64,000 nucleotides of DNA from Prochilodus magdalenae (taxonomy: Eukaryota > Chordata > Actinopteri > Characiformes > Prochilodontidae). A program made the translations under genes and the position numbers. The stretch lies in NCBI GenBank assembly GCA_024036415.1, contig JAMWET010000129.1, forward strand, positions 561,001 to 625,000. The letters run 5' to 3'. Position 1 is the stretch's first letter. Each line of letters begins with the position of its first letter. Shown in pieces: positions 40,001-48,655 of the stretch. The notes below the pieces were generated by a model, which had not been told where the DNA came from, made no database searches, and was given only the letters and a program-made list of their open reading frames with translations.

Positions 40001-43000
40001 GTCCGTCTGTGTGTCTGTTTTGTAATGGACCCCATGACCCCATGTGTCTCAGATGATGAATAAATGAAGGTTTCTGATACTACAAACAGAAAGCGTTGTC
40101 CAGACCAAGTCCAGGAAGAGCCATCCTTTACTTTGAAATAGCCTACTTAAACCATAATCCTGGTTGGCGGAAAAAGCATTGGGCAATAAACAGTTTACTC
40201 TGCCCTCATATGCTTAATGCAATTTATCTAAATCATCAGTTAATCATCAGCCTCTCCATGAATAACGCTCGCTTAAATCATGACGAGGATTAGATAAGGC
40301 TGTTCTGGGACAAAGTCATAAATTGCCATGTATGTCTAAGGGCACATCCTCAGGCAAAAAAGGAGAAGTGCTGGCTTGAAATTATGGGAATGCCTCCAAG
40401 GACGCACACGCACACGCACACACACACACACACACACACACTGGGATATGAGTATCAGAGCGTTTTTTGTTTTGGCAAAAGTGCCAGGTATGATTTATGA
40501 ATAACACTCTGCACCATTTCGCTGACCCCGTCATACACTCTGCTCACGTCGAGATCAATGCGAACAATTATAGCAAAGTAAACTGGCTTGATTTTGCAGG
40601 GGCAAACAAAGCTGATGGCTCTTCTTGTACTGTAACAGCAAAATGCACCCCTTGACCTTTAGCTCCAATCATCTAGAATATCAAATCTTTTGTTTAACAA
40701 TTGCTATAAATGCATAACATTCCATATATGTGCTATCACAAGCTATGATTTGCCACCTCTGCTGTAAGGTTAAGAATACAGTGCTTCCATAAAGGTAAAC
40801 AAGAGGAATTCCATTCTTCTCATCTTACGGTGTGCTACGTGATGCGGCTGCCTGAGTTCTAGCACATCTTTCTTTCCAGGAATGCACCGCTTCCCACATG
40901 ATGCTTTACACTCCTGGATGCCTTCCAGAGTCTGCACGCATGTCTGTAGGCTGCTGCGGGCCTTGTCAGAGCATGTCTGCACACCTCCAGCCAAATCCCC
41001 CCAAATAAACACCCACTTCACAGACACAACCAACATGTCACGCACACAGGGTACTAAGCATCAAACACATATAGTACTGCGCAGTGCACGCTCAGTGTGG
41101 ATTAATTTCAGGTGTACTCTCTTTATTATGTATATGTAGGGAATTCTTTGGAATTAACTGCACTGATATTGCAACATTTAGGACGATTCTGATAGCCTGT
41201 TTTCTTTATTCCTCTACTTCATATACAGCTTCTTCAGTTACAGCAAATGCACACATCAAACCCATGAGACATAATATACACATGTAGTATGACCATGTCA
41301 TATACTATTAAACGCCAGTGGCCACCCACCCCACCTAAAAACTTTCTGCCACACCATTGGCTTCCCCCTCACTCTGGGGCAGATGTTAGCAACTTTTGCT
41401 AAAGCCACAACAACTCACCACAGTTCCTCCCCCACCTCCCTGCAGCAATACACATTTTCTCATGAAAGTATGTCCGTTCTTTATGGCTTTGCATTTAACT
41501 GGAGAGTGTAGCGATTGACAGAACTCCTCAACACTCCAGCCTCTGCTCCTACTTTATCATCATAAGTAGCATCCCTGCAGTACACCACCTCCCCCCTGCA
41601 CGTTCGCATTGTCACCCTGCCAAAACTCCTCCAGGACAGACAGTAGCAAAAGAACACTAGAGCAGCTGTACAGAGAGTTAAATCGCCTAAACAAGTATTA
41701 AAAGTGCAGGCAAAGAGGCAGGCATAGCACATTTGACACCACTGTCACATTGATTCATTTCCACCATGCTAAATCAGGAGGCACCAAACAGGTCAAGGAT
41801 GGAGGACAAAGCATGAACAGGTTGTGTGTAGACCTCTCTATATAAATAGGAGTAGGTGCTTTAAAAGCATGTTAGGCATGTCATCTGCCGGGGTGCCTTT
41901 ACTAAAGCTGTGCAGGCCACATGCTGGCGTGTAACTTGCCTCATCTGTGTTTTTTTGAACAGGCTCCTAGTGAGCCAAGCTGTGCGCCACTGCTGGTGCG
42001 CATCAGAGGAAGGAACAAAAGCGAAAAGGCGGAGCAGATGTAGTTTCTACTCACTGAATTCCTGATCCCTTGTGATAGGCACATAATGAGAAACAGACCA
42101 CTGTTCACTCCATCACACTCCCCATTCATTATTCACGCCAGATTAGTCTCTTCGTTAAAGGGTAGGTGGGGGTTGCAGGGGGTGCTGAGACGGGGAGATT
42201 ACCAAGAGAGGTTTGTGATGCTTAGTTTGGGGAGGTGCATGGCCATAGCATACACAACAGTGGTTCTCAAAGGCTCCCCAAGATTATGCAAGCCTTTTTT
42301 CTATAACCATATATATAGAATTATATAGTTTATAAATCCTTAGCATCAGAAGGCTTTATTGGCTTTTATGATAAACTTTAATATTGATATATTAATTAAT
42401 TTTGAATGACATAATGACATGATTTTATTTTCAGGTTTTTATTGCCAAAAGTCAATTACCATCCAACTTCATAATGGTGGACAACTTCTTTAAATAGTTT
42501 TTTTGCTGAGATTAGACTCGTTAGTAGTTAGTAGCTTGCTAGCATGCAAACATGGTAGCTCTTTGGTAATATCTGAAATCACATCTAAAAATTAAATTTT
42601 GAAATTTACTTTAATTACTGAACTGACTATTTACCATGTGTACACTCAAGAAGCAGTTTCTGTATGGAAAAAGTTCTAATGCCCGTATTCATATTCAAAA
42701 AGCTGTGTATGTATGCTTATCTCTAGTCCTCGTGTGTAAATATTGCTATAGGTGAGTGTTAAAACTGCTTTAAGGCAGACACAGCTTGACACAGAGACCA
42801 TGCAGAGGGCACAGAAATGCCAGTGTTGATGACGTTACATAGCAGGGTCATTGGCAATGCCCTTGTCAAAGCCCTTCTGAGTGTTTGTTCTTCTGGAGTA
42901 CATCAGGGCCACTCCGGTCACCATATGTATAAATAAACAAAGACTCCAGTATTGCCAGCTCCTGGGAAAACTCCCCCTCAGGACTCTGTTTGACATCACT

Positions 43001-46000
43001 GCCCCAGATCTGTGGTCGTTCGTTTGTGCACATAGGAGTCAGTGTGACCTGTGACGTTTCCTAAACTTGAGTAGTTCAGCCACAGAACACTAACCAAAGC
43101 CTATTATGTGGCAAAGGAAACCACCCATTATAGTGATGCCTTTAAAACCTCAACAGTTGTAAATAAGCCCTACCCTCTCTACGCATAGACTGACGTCCTT
43201 GTAGTATGACTAAGGTGTACAACTTCATTGTCTACAAAATCTCCTAAGGCAGGCTTATCTAACATAATATTTGGTACAAATGGCATTTGAAACGATACGT
43301 TTCTGCACACGCCAAACAATCCAGGTAAACACCCAAACGCCCCACTCAGTAGCGTGGGCAGGATTTCTCATGTTTAACTGAAACAATGGAAAAAGTCCAA
43401 TGGAAAGGACTGACATTTGTTGTTTTACATTATAGTCTTTTCCCTCTTTCAGTCTCAGATAAAAAGAAGACAAGAGTGAAGAGAGGAGTACAGAAGAGCT
43501 GAGAAGAGGTTTCTGATCCATGTGGTTGTGAAATGCTCTATCAGCGCTGTGCGGCATGTTCTTTGTGTGGAAATGGCAGGTGAGAAAGATTACCTCCACG
43601 GCTCCTCAAACAGACAGCAGGCTTGTGTGAACCTGCCTTCACTGACCCATTTTAATCCATGATTGGGAGCAAATGTGGAAAATAGGTGGGGGTGGATCCT
43701 GATATTTTGACAGCACAATCTAGGCTTTATTGTCCAACCTGTCCAACTGATGATGCACAACAGGAGTGAAGTTCAGTGGTTGTCTGTAAAAGGACATTAA
43801 TCATTTAAAAGGATGTCAACCTCCGAACTTACAGAATAAAGCTGCTCTCTGGCTTAACAGAAAGACTCCTTAGTGTAGTTTTAGAAGAACAGACCTCTCC
43901 TTCAGGAGAGAAATTTTTCAGTCGTAAAAGTTTTTGCTTTCCATCTGTGTAATGCACGTAATGTCATTACACACATTTACAAACTAATAATAATAATAAT
44001 AATAATAATAATGACACTAATAATAGAAACTTCAGTTCCTCAGGTCACGCTATGCCTAACTCTAAACACAGACCTACAAGTGTCCTGTTTTTAACCCTAG
44101 GCTAGGCTTAGTCTGTGCTCCGGAAACCAACTATAAAGCTCTAATTCAGTCTCATCAACAAAGACAGACGCTTTCCATAAAGGACACGAGCAGCCTCACC
44201 CATAAATGCCATTTATGTTGTCTTCCTAATGAAAACCGCTAGCATAGTAATAACACATACAAAAGTTGCTATAGCTGCTAGTTTTTACAAGCACTGTCTC
44301 ACATTGTTCTGAATGAATCGGGTTACAATGCATTAGCTTCGATAACAATCAACTCTGACCAGCCGGGACCTGAATGGACCCACCCTTAAGAACCTGCCAT
44401 CAATAGTGAGGAATTAGGCAGGCTTTACTGTGACTATGGTCTGGAAGTGGTGTAACACGGGGCTCAGAATGAATGGATCAGAGTACGCGAATGGGGTGGG
44501 GGCCTAAGCACTGTACACAATTGGGAAATTCTTCAGCTGTCTCGACACGACTCCTCTTTACCCCAGGTACAGGGGAACCCTCAAGGTCTTCTAGGCATTT
44601 AGTAAAGACTAGGTAAAAATTAAAACACGTATGTATTTTGGAGTTCATTTTTATTTTACTGTAAGCATGTGTGGCACTGTATTTCAGTATTGTAGCACAA
44701 CTCATTTCATTGTTAGGCTTTCCCCATTGGATGGCCACTAGGCTAGAGGCCAACCAACATAATTAAAAGCCTACAGTGGAATCAGATATCCTGGTCATTT
44801 CATGTTTAATAGGCAGGTCTAATTTTGTGAGAAAAAATAATTTTCTGTCTTTACTTCATTTAGGACGAGATGATTCACTGTTAGTTTAGTGGTGTAAGTG
44901 GTGTTAGCTAAAATAAAAAAATGTAAAGAAAACAAATACGTAAAGAAAATACAGTAGCCCTGCTGAAGCTTGATGGTTATGTAAAGATAGCACACCACCT
45001 CCACGCTCCAACACATGCACAGCAGAAGACAGCTACTTGGATTCACAGACAGGCAGACTCTACTTTTTTATCATCACCTCAGCAAGTGTCACTGTCTATC
45101 AGAGGAAAAGGAAGCTTGAAAAAGTCTGGATGAGTGTACAGTACACCCCTCTCAATGCTGCCAGTAGCTCAGCTGAGAGAGGTCAGAACCACACAAGCCT
45201 TTATTTATAACCCAACAACAGCCGCAGGAACTGGGAGCCAAAGTTTTTACGGGCTTTTCAGTAAAAGGATGATCTACACATGAGGGTCAGCAAAGGGAAC
45301 ATTGCCAGTGAGTAAACATAGCTACCCATCCATCTTTACTGTTGGACAGCCACTGCGAATAGAAACTCTTTGATTTGAGAACAGGTCAGTTTACTGTGAC
45401 AACAAAGAAAAGAAGGGATTACCACTGGCTGGTCTAAGAATGGGATACCTACTTTCTCAAAGCAGAGGAACGGTTAGCCTACCTGAAGGATATCTTAACA
45501 AAGGTCAGACTTCAGATATTTAGGGTACTCTAAATATTTAGGGTACATATCGTCGCTGTCCAAAGAAAAACAAGTATCTCCAAAATGGCAGCTTTACAGG
45601 AGAGGCCAAAAACCTCATTCGATTTTAATGTAAGTCAATGGAACCAGACGTCCTTCCAAGCACTTCTGGGCCATTTCAGTTGGTCCGTTCATCATGCAAA
45701 TCTCACAGTGTGTAAATGGCAGTGGCTGTTTTCAAATGATGAATAAAAGTCAAAATGGACAAAAATGGAGATACATGTTTTTCATTGGACAGCGACGATA
45801 TACAAAGCATATCAACTTTTCTTTAAGAGTATACTGACTGCATTTCGGTGACTCATGATATTAGATTTACCTGTAAGGTGTAAATTATAGATCCTGAACT
45901 ATTATTTTAGACAGTGTTAGTTAATTCATTTGTTGCATACGTCACTGCGCTAATCACCTGCTCTCCTTAATTTTGAGGAAACTATACTGACCATTTCAGC

Positions 46001-46846
46001 TTTCTTTTCAGTCTTTCTACATCTATTTGGTTACACCTATTCTAAACAACACCTGTTCAGCATGACAGCTGCTAGATTAATAGCACTACATGGCTGAAAA
46101 ACTGCAAAGATCCAGTGACAATATTATTTTAATTACTGTAGTTTGACCTCAAATGAAATAAAAACAGCCAAATTGGTATTCTGACTTTTTTGTCCCACGC
46201 CAATCTCGCCTTGACTACACCCCTGCAGATAGACATTAGCTATCAATAGCCATTTCCTTCAGTCGGCTTTAAAAATCACAGCATAGTATTCCTGAGTGTA
46301 AAAAATATCAATAAGGGCACATGATCTTGGAAAAGAGTATCTGGTTTCCTTATAATGTACTGCATGTACTTCTGCCATTATTGGATTTTAAAAACATGTT
46401 TTAGGTGAAAATCTTGTCAAAACTATCCATAAACAATGCCTCAGTCCTCAGTGTATCACAATTTCATGTAATTCTTGTAAATTAGAAGTTTCATGTAAAC
46501 TTCCTGTGAAAAATAATTTTTGGATGCATGAAATGCTACAGTCGTCTAGATTCTCTCATCAGTACAGTGAACAAGTCCTGCTCATTAACAATCAAATTTG
46601 TTTTAGTGTATCAGTTGAATTCTACTTTAAACAGAATATGTTTCTCAGAGGTGGTCCATGGTGCAGCTGTGGTCATTCAAAGTGTACATGTATATGTGAA
46701 GTGTTATGCTTACCATAGGCAAAGCTTAGTCGTGGCGTGACATCATCCTCTGCTCGCTGTGCTGATGTGGCCAGGAGGAAAAGGAGGGCGAGGAGAAAGA
46801 GAGAACAGTTCGGGAAAGAGAGCCACTCCATGCTAGCTCTCTGCAT
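9929..46846 (-). CDS. sema4b: Semaphorin-4B, complete coding span (14 exons, 841 aa)
   Basis: A class 4 transmembrane semaphorin, a plexin-binding cell-surface guidance and adhesion ligand. The spliced CDS joins, in order, 46714-46846, 27834-27994, 25970-26032, 25244-25342, 23233-23344, 22555-22671, 21586-21743, 15388-15569, 14499-14649, 12920-13130, 12672-12787, 11820-11977, 11105-11193 and 9929-10704. The total is 2526 nt, all junctions are GT..AG and the frame is open throughout. Layout: signal peptide (about 1-29), sema domain (about 45-510), PSI domain (about 515-550), Ig-like domain (Cys603 and Cys646), transmembrane helix (about 708-728), and a cytosolic tail of about 113 residues. The tail ends [17 protein letters not shown], which is specific to SEMA4B within class 4; the last residues form a class I PDZ ligand. 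The length is within a few residues of mammalian SEMA4B. I cannot tell which teleost paralogue (ba or bb) this is. SEMA4C, 4D and 4F lack this C-terminal tail. Confidence 0.95.
10705..11104 (-). other. sema4b: sema4b intron 13
   Basis: 400-bp GT..AG intron (GTGAGT donor, TTCACAG acceptor). Nothing else recognised in it. Confidence 0.85.
11105..11193 (-). CDS. sema4b: sema4b coding exon 13: linker between PSI and Ig
   Basis: 89 nt, phase 2 to 1, residues 554-584. It encodes [20 protein letters not shown], then TPFARLPST. It contains one cysteine and has low conservation, as expected for this linker. The acceptor is TTCTCCAG and the donor GTGAGT. Frame and phases fit both neighbours, which is the main support. 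Confidence 0.88.
11194..11819 (-). other. sema4b: sema4b intron 12
   Basis: 626-bp AT-rich intron (GTTAGC donor, CTCCAG acceptor). No further feature seen. Confidence 0.85.
11820..11977 (-). CDS. sema4b: sema4b coding exon 12: end of sema domain and PSI domain
   Basis: 158 nt, phase 0 to 2, residues 502-554. [19 protein letters not shown] is followed by the PSI cysteine pattern C520, C526, C529, C537 and C544 ([20 protein letters not shown]). RDPYCGW is the PSI hallmark of semaphorins. The donor GTTAGC is non-optimal at +3. Confidence 0.96.
11978..12671 (-). other. sema4b: sema4b intron 11
   Basis: 694-bp intron (GTGGGG donor, GGCTCAG acceptor). No further feature seen. Confidence 0.85.
12672..12787 (-). 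CDS. sema4b: sema4b coding exon 11: sema domain
   Basis: 116 nt, phase 1 to 0, residues 463-501. It reads [20 protein letters not shown], then [25 protein letters not shown] and the IIEE-LF--P-PV segment are conserved. The donor GTGGGG is weak. No long open frame marks this exon; it was found by homology and splice signals. Confidence 0.94.
12920..13130 (-). CDS. sema4b: sema4b coding exon 10: sema domain
   Basis: 211 nt, phase 0 to 1, residues 393-463. It starts [20 protein letters not shown], then [12 protein letters not shown] and SVLFVGT. The LPD-VL-F-K-HPLM-type signature and F-GT are seen in all class 4 semaphorins. The ATG in MPDKV is internal and not a start. The donor is GTGAGG. Confidence 0.96.
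13131..14498 (-). other. sema4b: sema4b intron 9
   Basis: 1368-bp intron. A short CT/CA-rich run occurs near 13400-13425. The open frames at 13457-13869 overlap on both strands and lack domain content, so I treat them as chance. Confidence 0.8.
14499..14649 (-). CDS. sema4b: sema4b coding exon 9: sema domain
   Basis: 151 nt, phase 2 to 0, residues 342-392. It includes [15 protein letters not shown], then [20 protein letters not shown] and PRPGA. SAVC-F and P-PRPG are class-conserved. The donor is GTACGT and the acceptor TTATCACAG. Confidence 0.96.
14650..15387 (-). other. sema4b: sema4b intron 8
   Basis: 738-bp intron with a short ACACAG-rich run at about 14670-14700 adjoining the acceptor. 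Nothing else recognised. Confidence 0.85.
15388..15569 (-). CDS. sema4b: sema4b coding exon 8: sema domain
   Basis: 182 nt, phase 0 to 2, residues 282-342. It includes [33 protein letters not shown] and [10 protein letters not shown], matching the conserved KW-TFLKA-L-C and FYGVF-SQW segments. It follows a 6-kb intron. The donor is GTAAGA. Confidence 0.96.
15570..21585 (-). other. sema4b: sema4b intron 7
   Basis: 6.0-kb intron. No exon, RNA gene or clear transposon recognised. The 142-residue open frame at 17392-17820 is hydrophobic, low in complexity and without family resemblance. The sequence around 19900-20130 and 20280-20360 is less AT-biased and homeobox-site-like (TAATTA-type words), so it could be conserved regulatory DNA. 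That is a guess. Confidence 0.6.
21586..21743 (-). CDS. sema4b: sema4b coding exon 7: sema domain
   Basis: 158 nt, phase 1 to 0, residues 229-281. It includes [35 protein letters not shown] and SRIARVCK, a core semaphorin signature ([10 protein letters not shown], then RIARVCK). The donor is GTGAGA and the acceptor TTTCTCCAG. Confidence 0.96.
21744..22554 (-). other. sema4b: sema4b intron 6
   Basis: 811-bp AT-rich intron. No further feature seen. Confidence 0.8.
22555..22671 (-). CDS. sema4b: sema4b coding exon 6: sema domain
   Basis: 117 nt, phase 1 to 1, residues 190-228. It encodes [17 protein letters not shown] and then TENSLNWLQ, the conserved DGELY-GT/FQG segment. The donor is GTACGG and the acceptor TCTGCAG. 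The exon is symmetric, so skipping would preserve frame. Confidence 0.95.
22672..23232 (-). other. sema4b: sema4b intron 5
   Basis: 561-bp intron with a short adenine run (22739-22752). No further feature seen. Confidence 0.8.
23233..23344 (-). CDS. sema4b: sema4b coding exon 5: sema domain
   Basis: 112 nt, phase 0 to 1, residues 153-190. It reads [15 protein letters not shown], then [20 protein letters not shown]. The G-G-RCPF-P motif is diagnostic of semaphorins. The donor is GTAGGT and the acceptor TTCCTAG. Confidence 0.95.
23345..25243 (-). other. sema4b: sema4b intron 4
   Basis: 1.9-kb intron. The overlapping open frames at 23364-23803 on both strands have no domain signature. No repeat recognised. 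Confidence 0.75.
25244..25342 (-). CDS. sema4b: sema4b coding exon 4: sema domain
   Basis: 99 nt, phase 0 to 0, residues 120-152, running from [20 protein letters not shown] to [19 protein letters not shown] and CGT-AF-P-C are conserved sema-domain signatures with two disulphide cysteines, and NAT is a potential N-glycan site. The donor is GTAAGT. The acceptor region carries a CT microsatellite (25377-25404). Confidence 0.95.
25343..25969 (-). other. sema4b: sema4b intron 3, with possible conserved non-coding core
   Basis: 627-bp intron containing the CT tract next to exon 4 and a more complex, less AT-biased core (about 25600-25800) with ATTAATCTAAT-like words. The 145-residue open frame at 25538-25975 runs antisense to the gene and overlaps exon 3, so I treat it as chance. 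Confidence 0.6.
25377..25404. repeat. (GA)n / (CT)n microsatellite in acceptor region of sema4b exon 4
   Basis: About 14 GA units on the plus strand, reading as CT in the transcript, 35-62 nt upstream of the exon 4 acceptor. Confidence 0.95.
25970..26032 (-). CDS. sema4b: sema4b coding exon 3: sema domain microexon-sized segment
   Basis: 63 nt, phase 0 to 0, residues 99-119: [20 protein letters not shown] plus Q. The CSFKGK motif is typical of semaphorins, with the cysteine taking part in a conserved disulphide. The exon is too short to appear as an open frame; it was found by homology and by its GTGAGT donor and TTTTGCAG acceptor. Skipping it would keep the frame. Confidence 0.93.
26033..27833 (-). 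other. sema4b: sema4b intron 2
   Basis: 1.8-kb intron. About a third is the dispersed repeat at 26881-27500. The remainder is AT-rich with no recognised feature. Confidence 0.75.
26881..27500 (-). repeat. Dispersed interspersed repeat of about 600 bp, unclassified
   Basis: This block differs in style from its surroundings. It is rich in TGGTGG/CACCAC words and contains blocks such as 'tggtcattctcagcactgca', 'gatcagacacagcagtcctg' and 'atggtggtcttgtgatggtc'. I recognise it as a repeat common in otophysan fish genomes, here in antisense to its usual reading. It has no coding frame, and I see no clear terminal inverted repeats. Boundaries are approximate. Confidence 0.55.
27834..27994 (-). CDS. 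sema4b: sema4b coding exon 2: start of sema domain
   Basis: 161 nt, phase 1 to 0, residues 45-98. It includes the hallmark first blade of the sema propeller ([20 protein letters not shown], followed by ETLFALDL) with a likely N-glycosylation site in NYT. The donor is GTGAGT. The acceptor is preceded by a long CT microsatellite (28004-28074). Confidence 0.95.
28004..28074. repeat. (GA)n / (CT)n microsatellite abutting the acceptor of sema4b exon 2
   Basis: An interrupted GA run of about 70 bp on the plus strand (one AATG interruption at about 28023). In the transcript it is a CT tract starting only about 10 nt from the AG of exon 2, so it forms the polypyrimidine tract. Confidence 0.95.
28344..28409. 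repeat. Perfect hairpin, 26-bp arms, 14-nt loop
   Basis: Arm 28344-28369 (starting ggcactcccctattctga) is the exact reverse complement of 28384-28409. Because of the symmetry both strands encode the same peptide string (ALPYSDFL, then SRNQNRGVP), which creates mirror-image open frames that are not genes. Confidence 0.9.
29679..30422. mobile_element. Possible non-autonomous DNA transposon with short TIRs
   Basis: The left boundary 'aacactttacttcaa' (29679-29693) and right boundary 'ttcaagtaaaatgtt' (30405-30419) are near-perfect inverted repeats (13 of 15 match). The interior is AT-rich and non-coding, with repeated 'taacataacattgacata'-type words near the left end. Such 'gtaacactttactt' ends are common on hAT-like MITEs of fish. 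The target duplication is not clear, and the middle may contain a second insertion. Confidence 0.4.
32342..32361. repeat. Cytosine-rich homopolymer run
   Basis: A run of Cs interrupted by Ts followed by a short CA run. Low-complexity sequence only. Confidence 0.85.
32920..32955. repeat. Perfect small hairpin, 15-bp arms, 6-nt loop
   Basis: cactttctgtctatt at 32920-32934 is followed by gtgtca and then its exact reverse complement at 32941-32955. It is shorter than a typical pre-miRNA and without the flanking pairing I would expect for one. Confidence 0.85.
35511..35576 (+). repeat. SINE-like repeat tail fragment
   Basis: 'agctgggacagactccagca' followed by 'gacccagtaggattaagtgc' resembles the 3' tail of a widespread fish repeat ('tgggataggctccagcaccc ... 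ataagcggcttaga'). Only the tail is present. Confidence 0.45.
39795..40070 (+). repeat. SINE-like dispersed repeat, degenerate
   Basis: The head 'tggtgggtagcgctgtcagc' and blocks 'tgtgtggagtttgcctgttc', 'gtgggtttcctccaggtgct' and 'gatgctaaattgcccacta' match, by memory, a dispersed repeat common in teleosts and often found together with the tail type seen at 35511-35576. The 'gggtagcgctgtc' head resembles a tRNA-derived 5' end, but a clear B box has decayed. Confidence 0.5.
40402..40441. repeat. (CA)n microsatellite
   Basis: CA dinucleotide run with CG interruptions at its left end, about 40 bp. Confidence 0.95.
43985..44012. repeat. (TAA)n microsatellite
   Basis: About nine TAA units, followed by a partial second block 'actaataatag'. 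Confidence 0.95.
45548..45800 (-). mobile_element. MITE, copy 2, with about 35-bp TIRs and TACA target duplication
   Basis: A 253-bp non-coding element. It begins tatcgtcgctgtccaa and ends ttggacagcgacgata; the two ends remain inverted repeats for about 35 bp inward, through 'gaaaaacaagtatctcca' against 'tggagatacatgtttttc' with a few mismatches. TACA occurs directly on both sides (45544-45547 and 45801-45804). The 13-bp word atatttagggtac is duplicated in the left flank. The element is homologous in inverse orientation to 4521-4748. No transposase is present, so it depends on a partner elsewhere. Superfamily not assigned. Confidence 0.8.
46714..46846 (-). CDS. sema4b: sema4b coding exon 1: signal peptide
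   Basis: Encodes residues 1-44. It opens [14 protein letters not shown], followed by a leucine/phenylalanine-rich hydrophobic core and a likely cleavage site after ATSA (about residue 29). Two in-frame ATGs exist, at 46846 (AGC ATG C) and 46831 (AGC ATG G). I chose 46846 because mammalian SEMA4B also has Met at positions 1 and 6; 46831 has the better Kozak context and would give 836 residues. An in-frame TGA at 46862-46864 precludes a longer protein in this exon. The donor is GTAAGC and the exon ends in phase 1. Confidence 0.9.
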
Positions 46847-48622
46847 GCTGATCCTCTGTGATCACGCTACCTTTGGTAACTCTCAGGAGCTTATGGAATG
46901 CATGAAGAAAGTCACTTATTTTCTTTTTTTCAGTTTCCTGTCAGGATCCCCTGGTAGTACCCCACGCTTCTGCAGCAATGTGTTTGTCGTGATGATGAAG
47001 CCCTGGAGCCTTAACTCAACTTCACAACTTCACCCTTCCACGAACTGAGCCTCCCTGGACAGACGGTCCACTCAGATGCGTCTCCATGTGTTCAGAGCTT
47101 CTCAGAAATCCTGCAATGATGACACAAAGTGAAAGTTCGGTTAGCCTTGCCTTCAAGTTGGGAAAGGGCTATTTATCATTCTTTAAGCCTGCCCCTCAAT
47201 TCAAGCACCCACAAGATATCAGGAAGGATCGACCTGAAAAACAACACTATGCGCTAAACATGTGCATTCTTGCTGTACTTTGTTTGGCATACGTGTATGT
47301 GACCATGCATGTGGTATTAATTTCACAAGCATCTGTTGGTTCTAAATGGGGCAAATACCCTCTTTATGTGAAACACCACCACACCTGGGGTTTTGTGTAC
47401 AGAGATCTCACACCAAGAGTCCTGATCCAGAAACAGTTGTCTGTTAATTACATCCTAATAAATGAGCACAGGAAGGGAGCCAAGATCAGCCCGTTTGGTC
47501 TGAGATGACAAACATGTGGTTACTCAGCTCAAATTCCATAAAGTTATATTTACCAGCATGAGATGAAGGGAACTGGAATAAAGTATCTACTACCTGTATG
47601 TTTAACTAAACGCTATTGAACGGCATAACACGCCCATGTCGTGCTGTATTCATGGACCAACACCAGCATATGGGCCTTAAGGGGAAATGCCTAAGGGCAA
47701 CAGCTGTGCATTTTCACTTTTCAGCATATTGGGGTTAGGTTCCATGCAAGTGTTTTTGCTTGTTTGTTCATGTTTGTATGTGTGTGTGCATTTCCAACAG
47801 GAACCATGGTAGGTAATAAAGCCTGTTTCCTGGAATTGGTGGTTCTTAGTAAGTGTACACCCACGTTAACAAGAAATGTGTGCCACTGTTCTTCTGCAGA
47901 TCATATTATTCACTAAAATAGGAAATATTCACTCTTTAATTCCCAAAACTATCCTTTTATGAGAAATCTGTTGGTTTCAGTGCATGGAATTACTCCAGCA
48001 CTATACATCCTCATTGCTTTCCAGCTGGTTCACTGAGCATATTCAAGTGGCCTGACCACAAGGCAAATGAAATGGATTGTAAATAATTCGAACAGCGTAG
48101 CACTGGATACTGGTTATATAGTTACAGTCTGGAACCCGATCCTGTCATCATCTCAATAACGTCAGCAGTGTAATGCTAAAGTAGTTTCCATTACAGCTTC
48201 CTCTGAGGCTTGCCTTTTAAGTGCAACCATAAGACTAATTCAATTCCACCCATTTGAGGTTAGAGATTTAATATAAAGTCAAACATTAATGGGGTGACAG
48301 CTTTTACGAATTGCCAACACTAAACTGCTAACAAATAGACTGTGGTCTTTAAGTCATCATGCTGTCATGGCTTCAGTTGGAACACATTCATAAGGTATCT
48401 TTCTAAAGACATCTACACAATATAAGAAAATAATAAAAGGATCTCCAATAAGTTGCTTAGTTTAGTATTATCGGTCAGCACGGATAGGCCTGTGTTGAGC
48501 ATTTTCCCATTCCGAACCTATACTAAGTTTATCTTCACAGTTCCATGCACTTCAATAAACCTCAGAATTGTACCTAAATGTGGAGTATTAATGAGTATTA
48601 ACTTGTAGGGGCTGCCTCATTA

Positions 48623-48655
48623 CAAAAAACAAAAACAAAAAAAACAAAAAACAAA
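48623..48655. repeat. Adenine-rich low-complexity run
   Basis: A runs interrupted by single Cs. It may be the decayed tail of a retroposon, but nothing recognisable precedes it. Confidence 0.8.

Larger units (their letters stand above)
27995..46713 (-). other. sema4b: sema4b intron 1 (18.7 kb)
   Basis: A large first coding intron between the signal-peptide exon and exon 2. It holds the CT microsatellite, a 26-bp-arm hairpin, a probable TIR element (about 29679-30420), a small hairpin at 32920, SINE-like fragments, CA and AAT microsatellites and MITE copy 2, each listed separately. Less AT-rich complex blocks near 30930-31190 and 40460-40640 may be conserved regulatory DNA. No exon of another gene was recognised on either strand. 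Confidence 0.75.

Noticed and set aside
47086..47508. 140-residue plus-strand open frame
   Set aside because: No domain, signal or family resemblance, and no plausible splice context. Length is compatible with chance.
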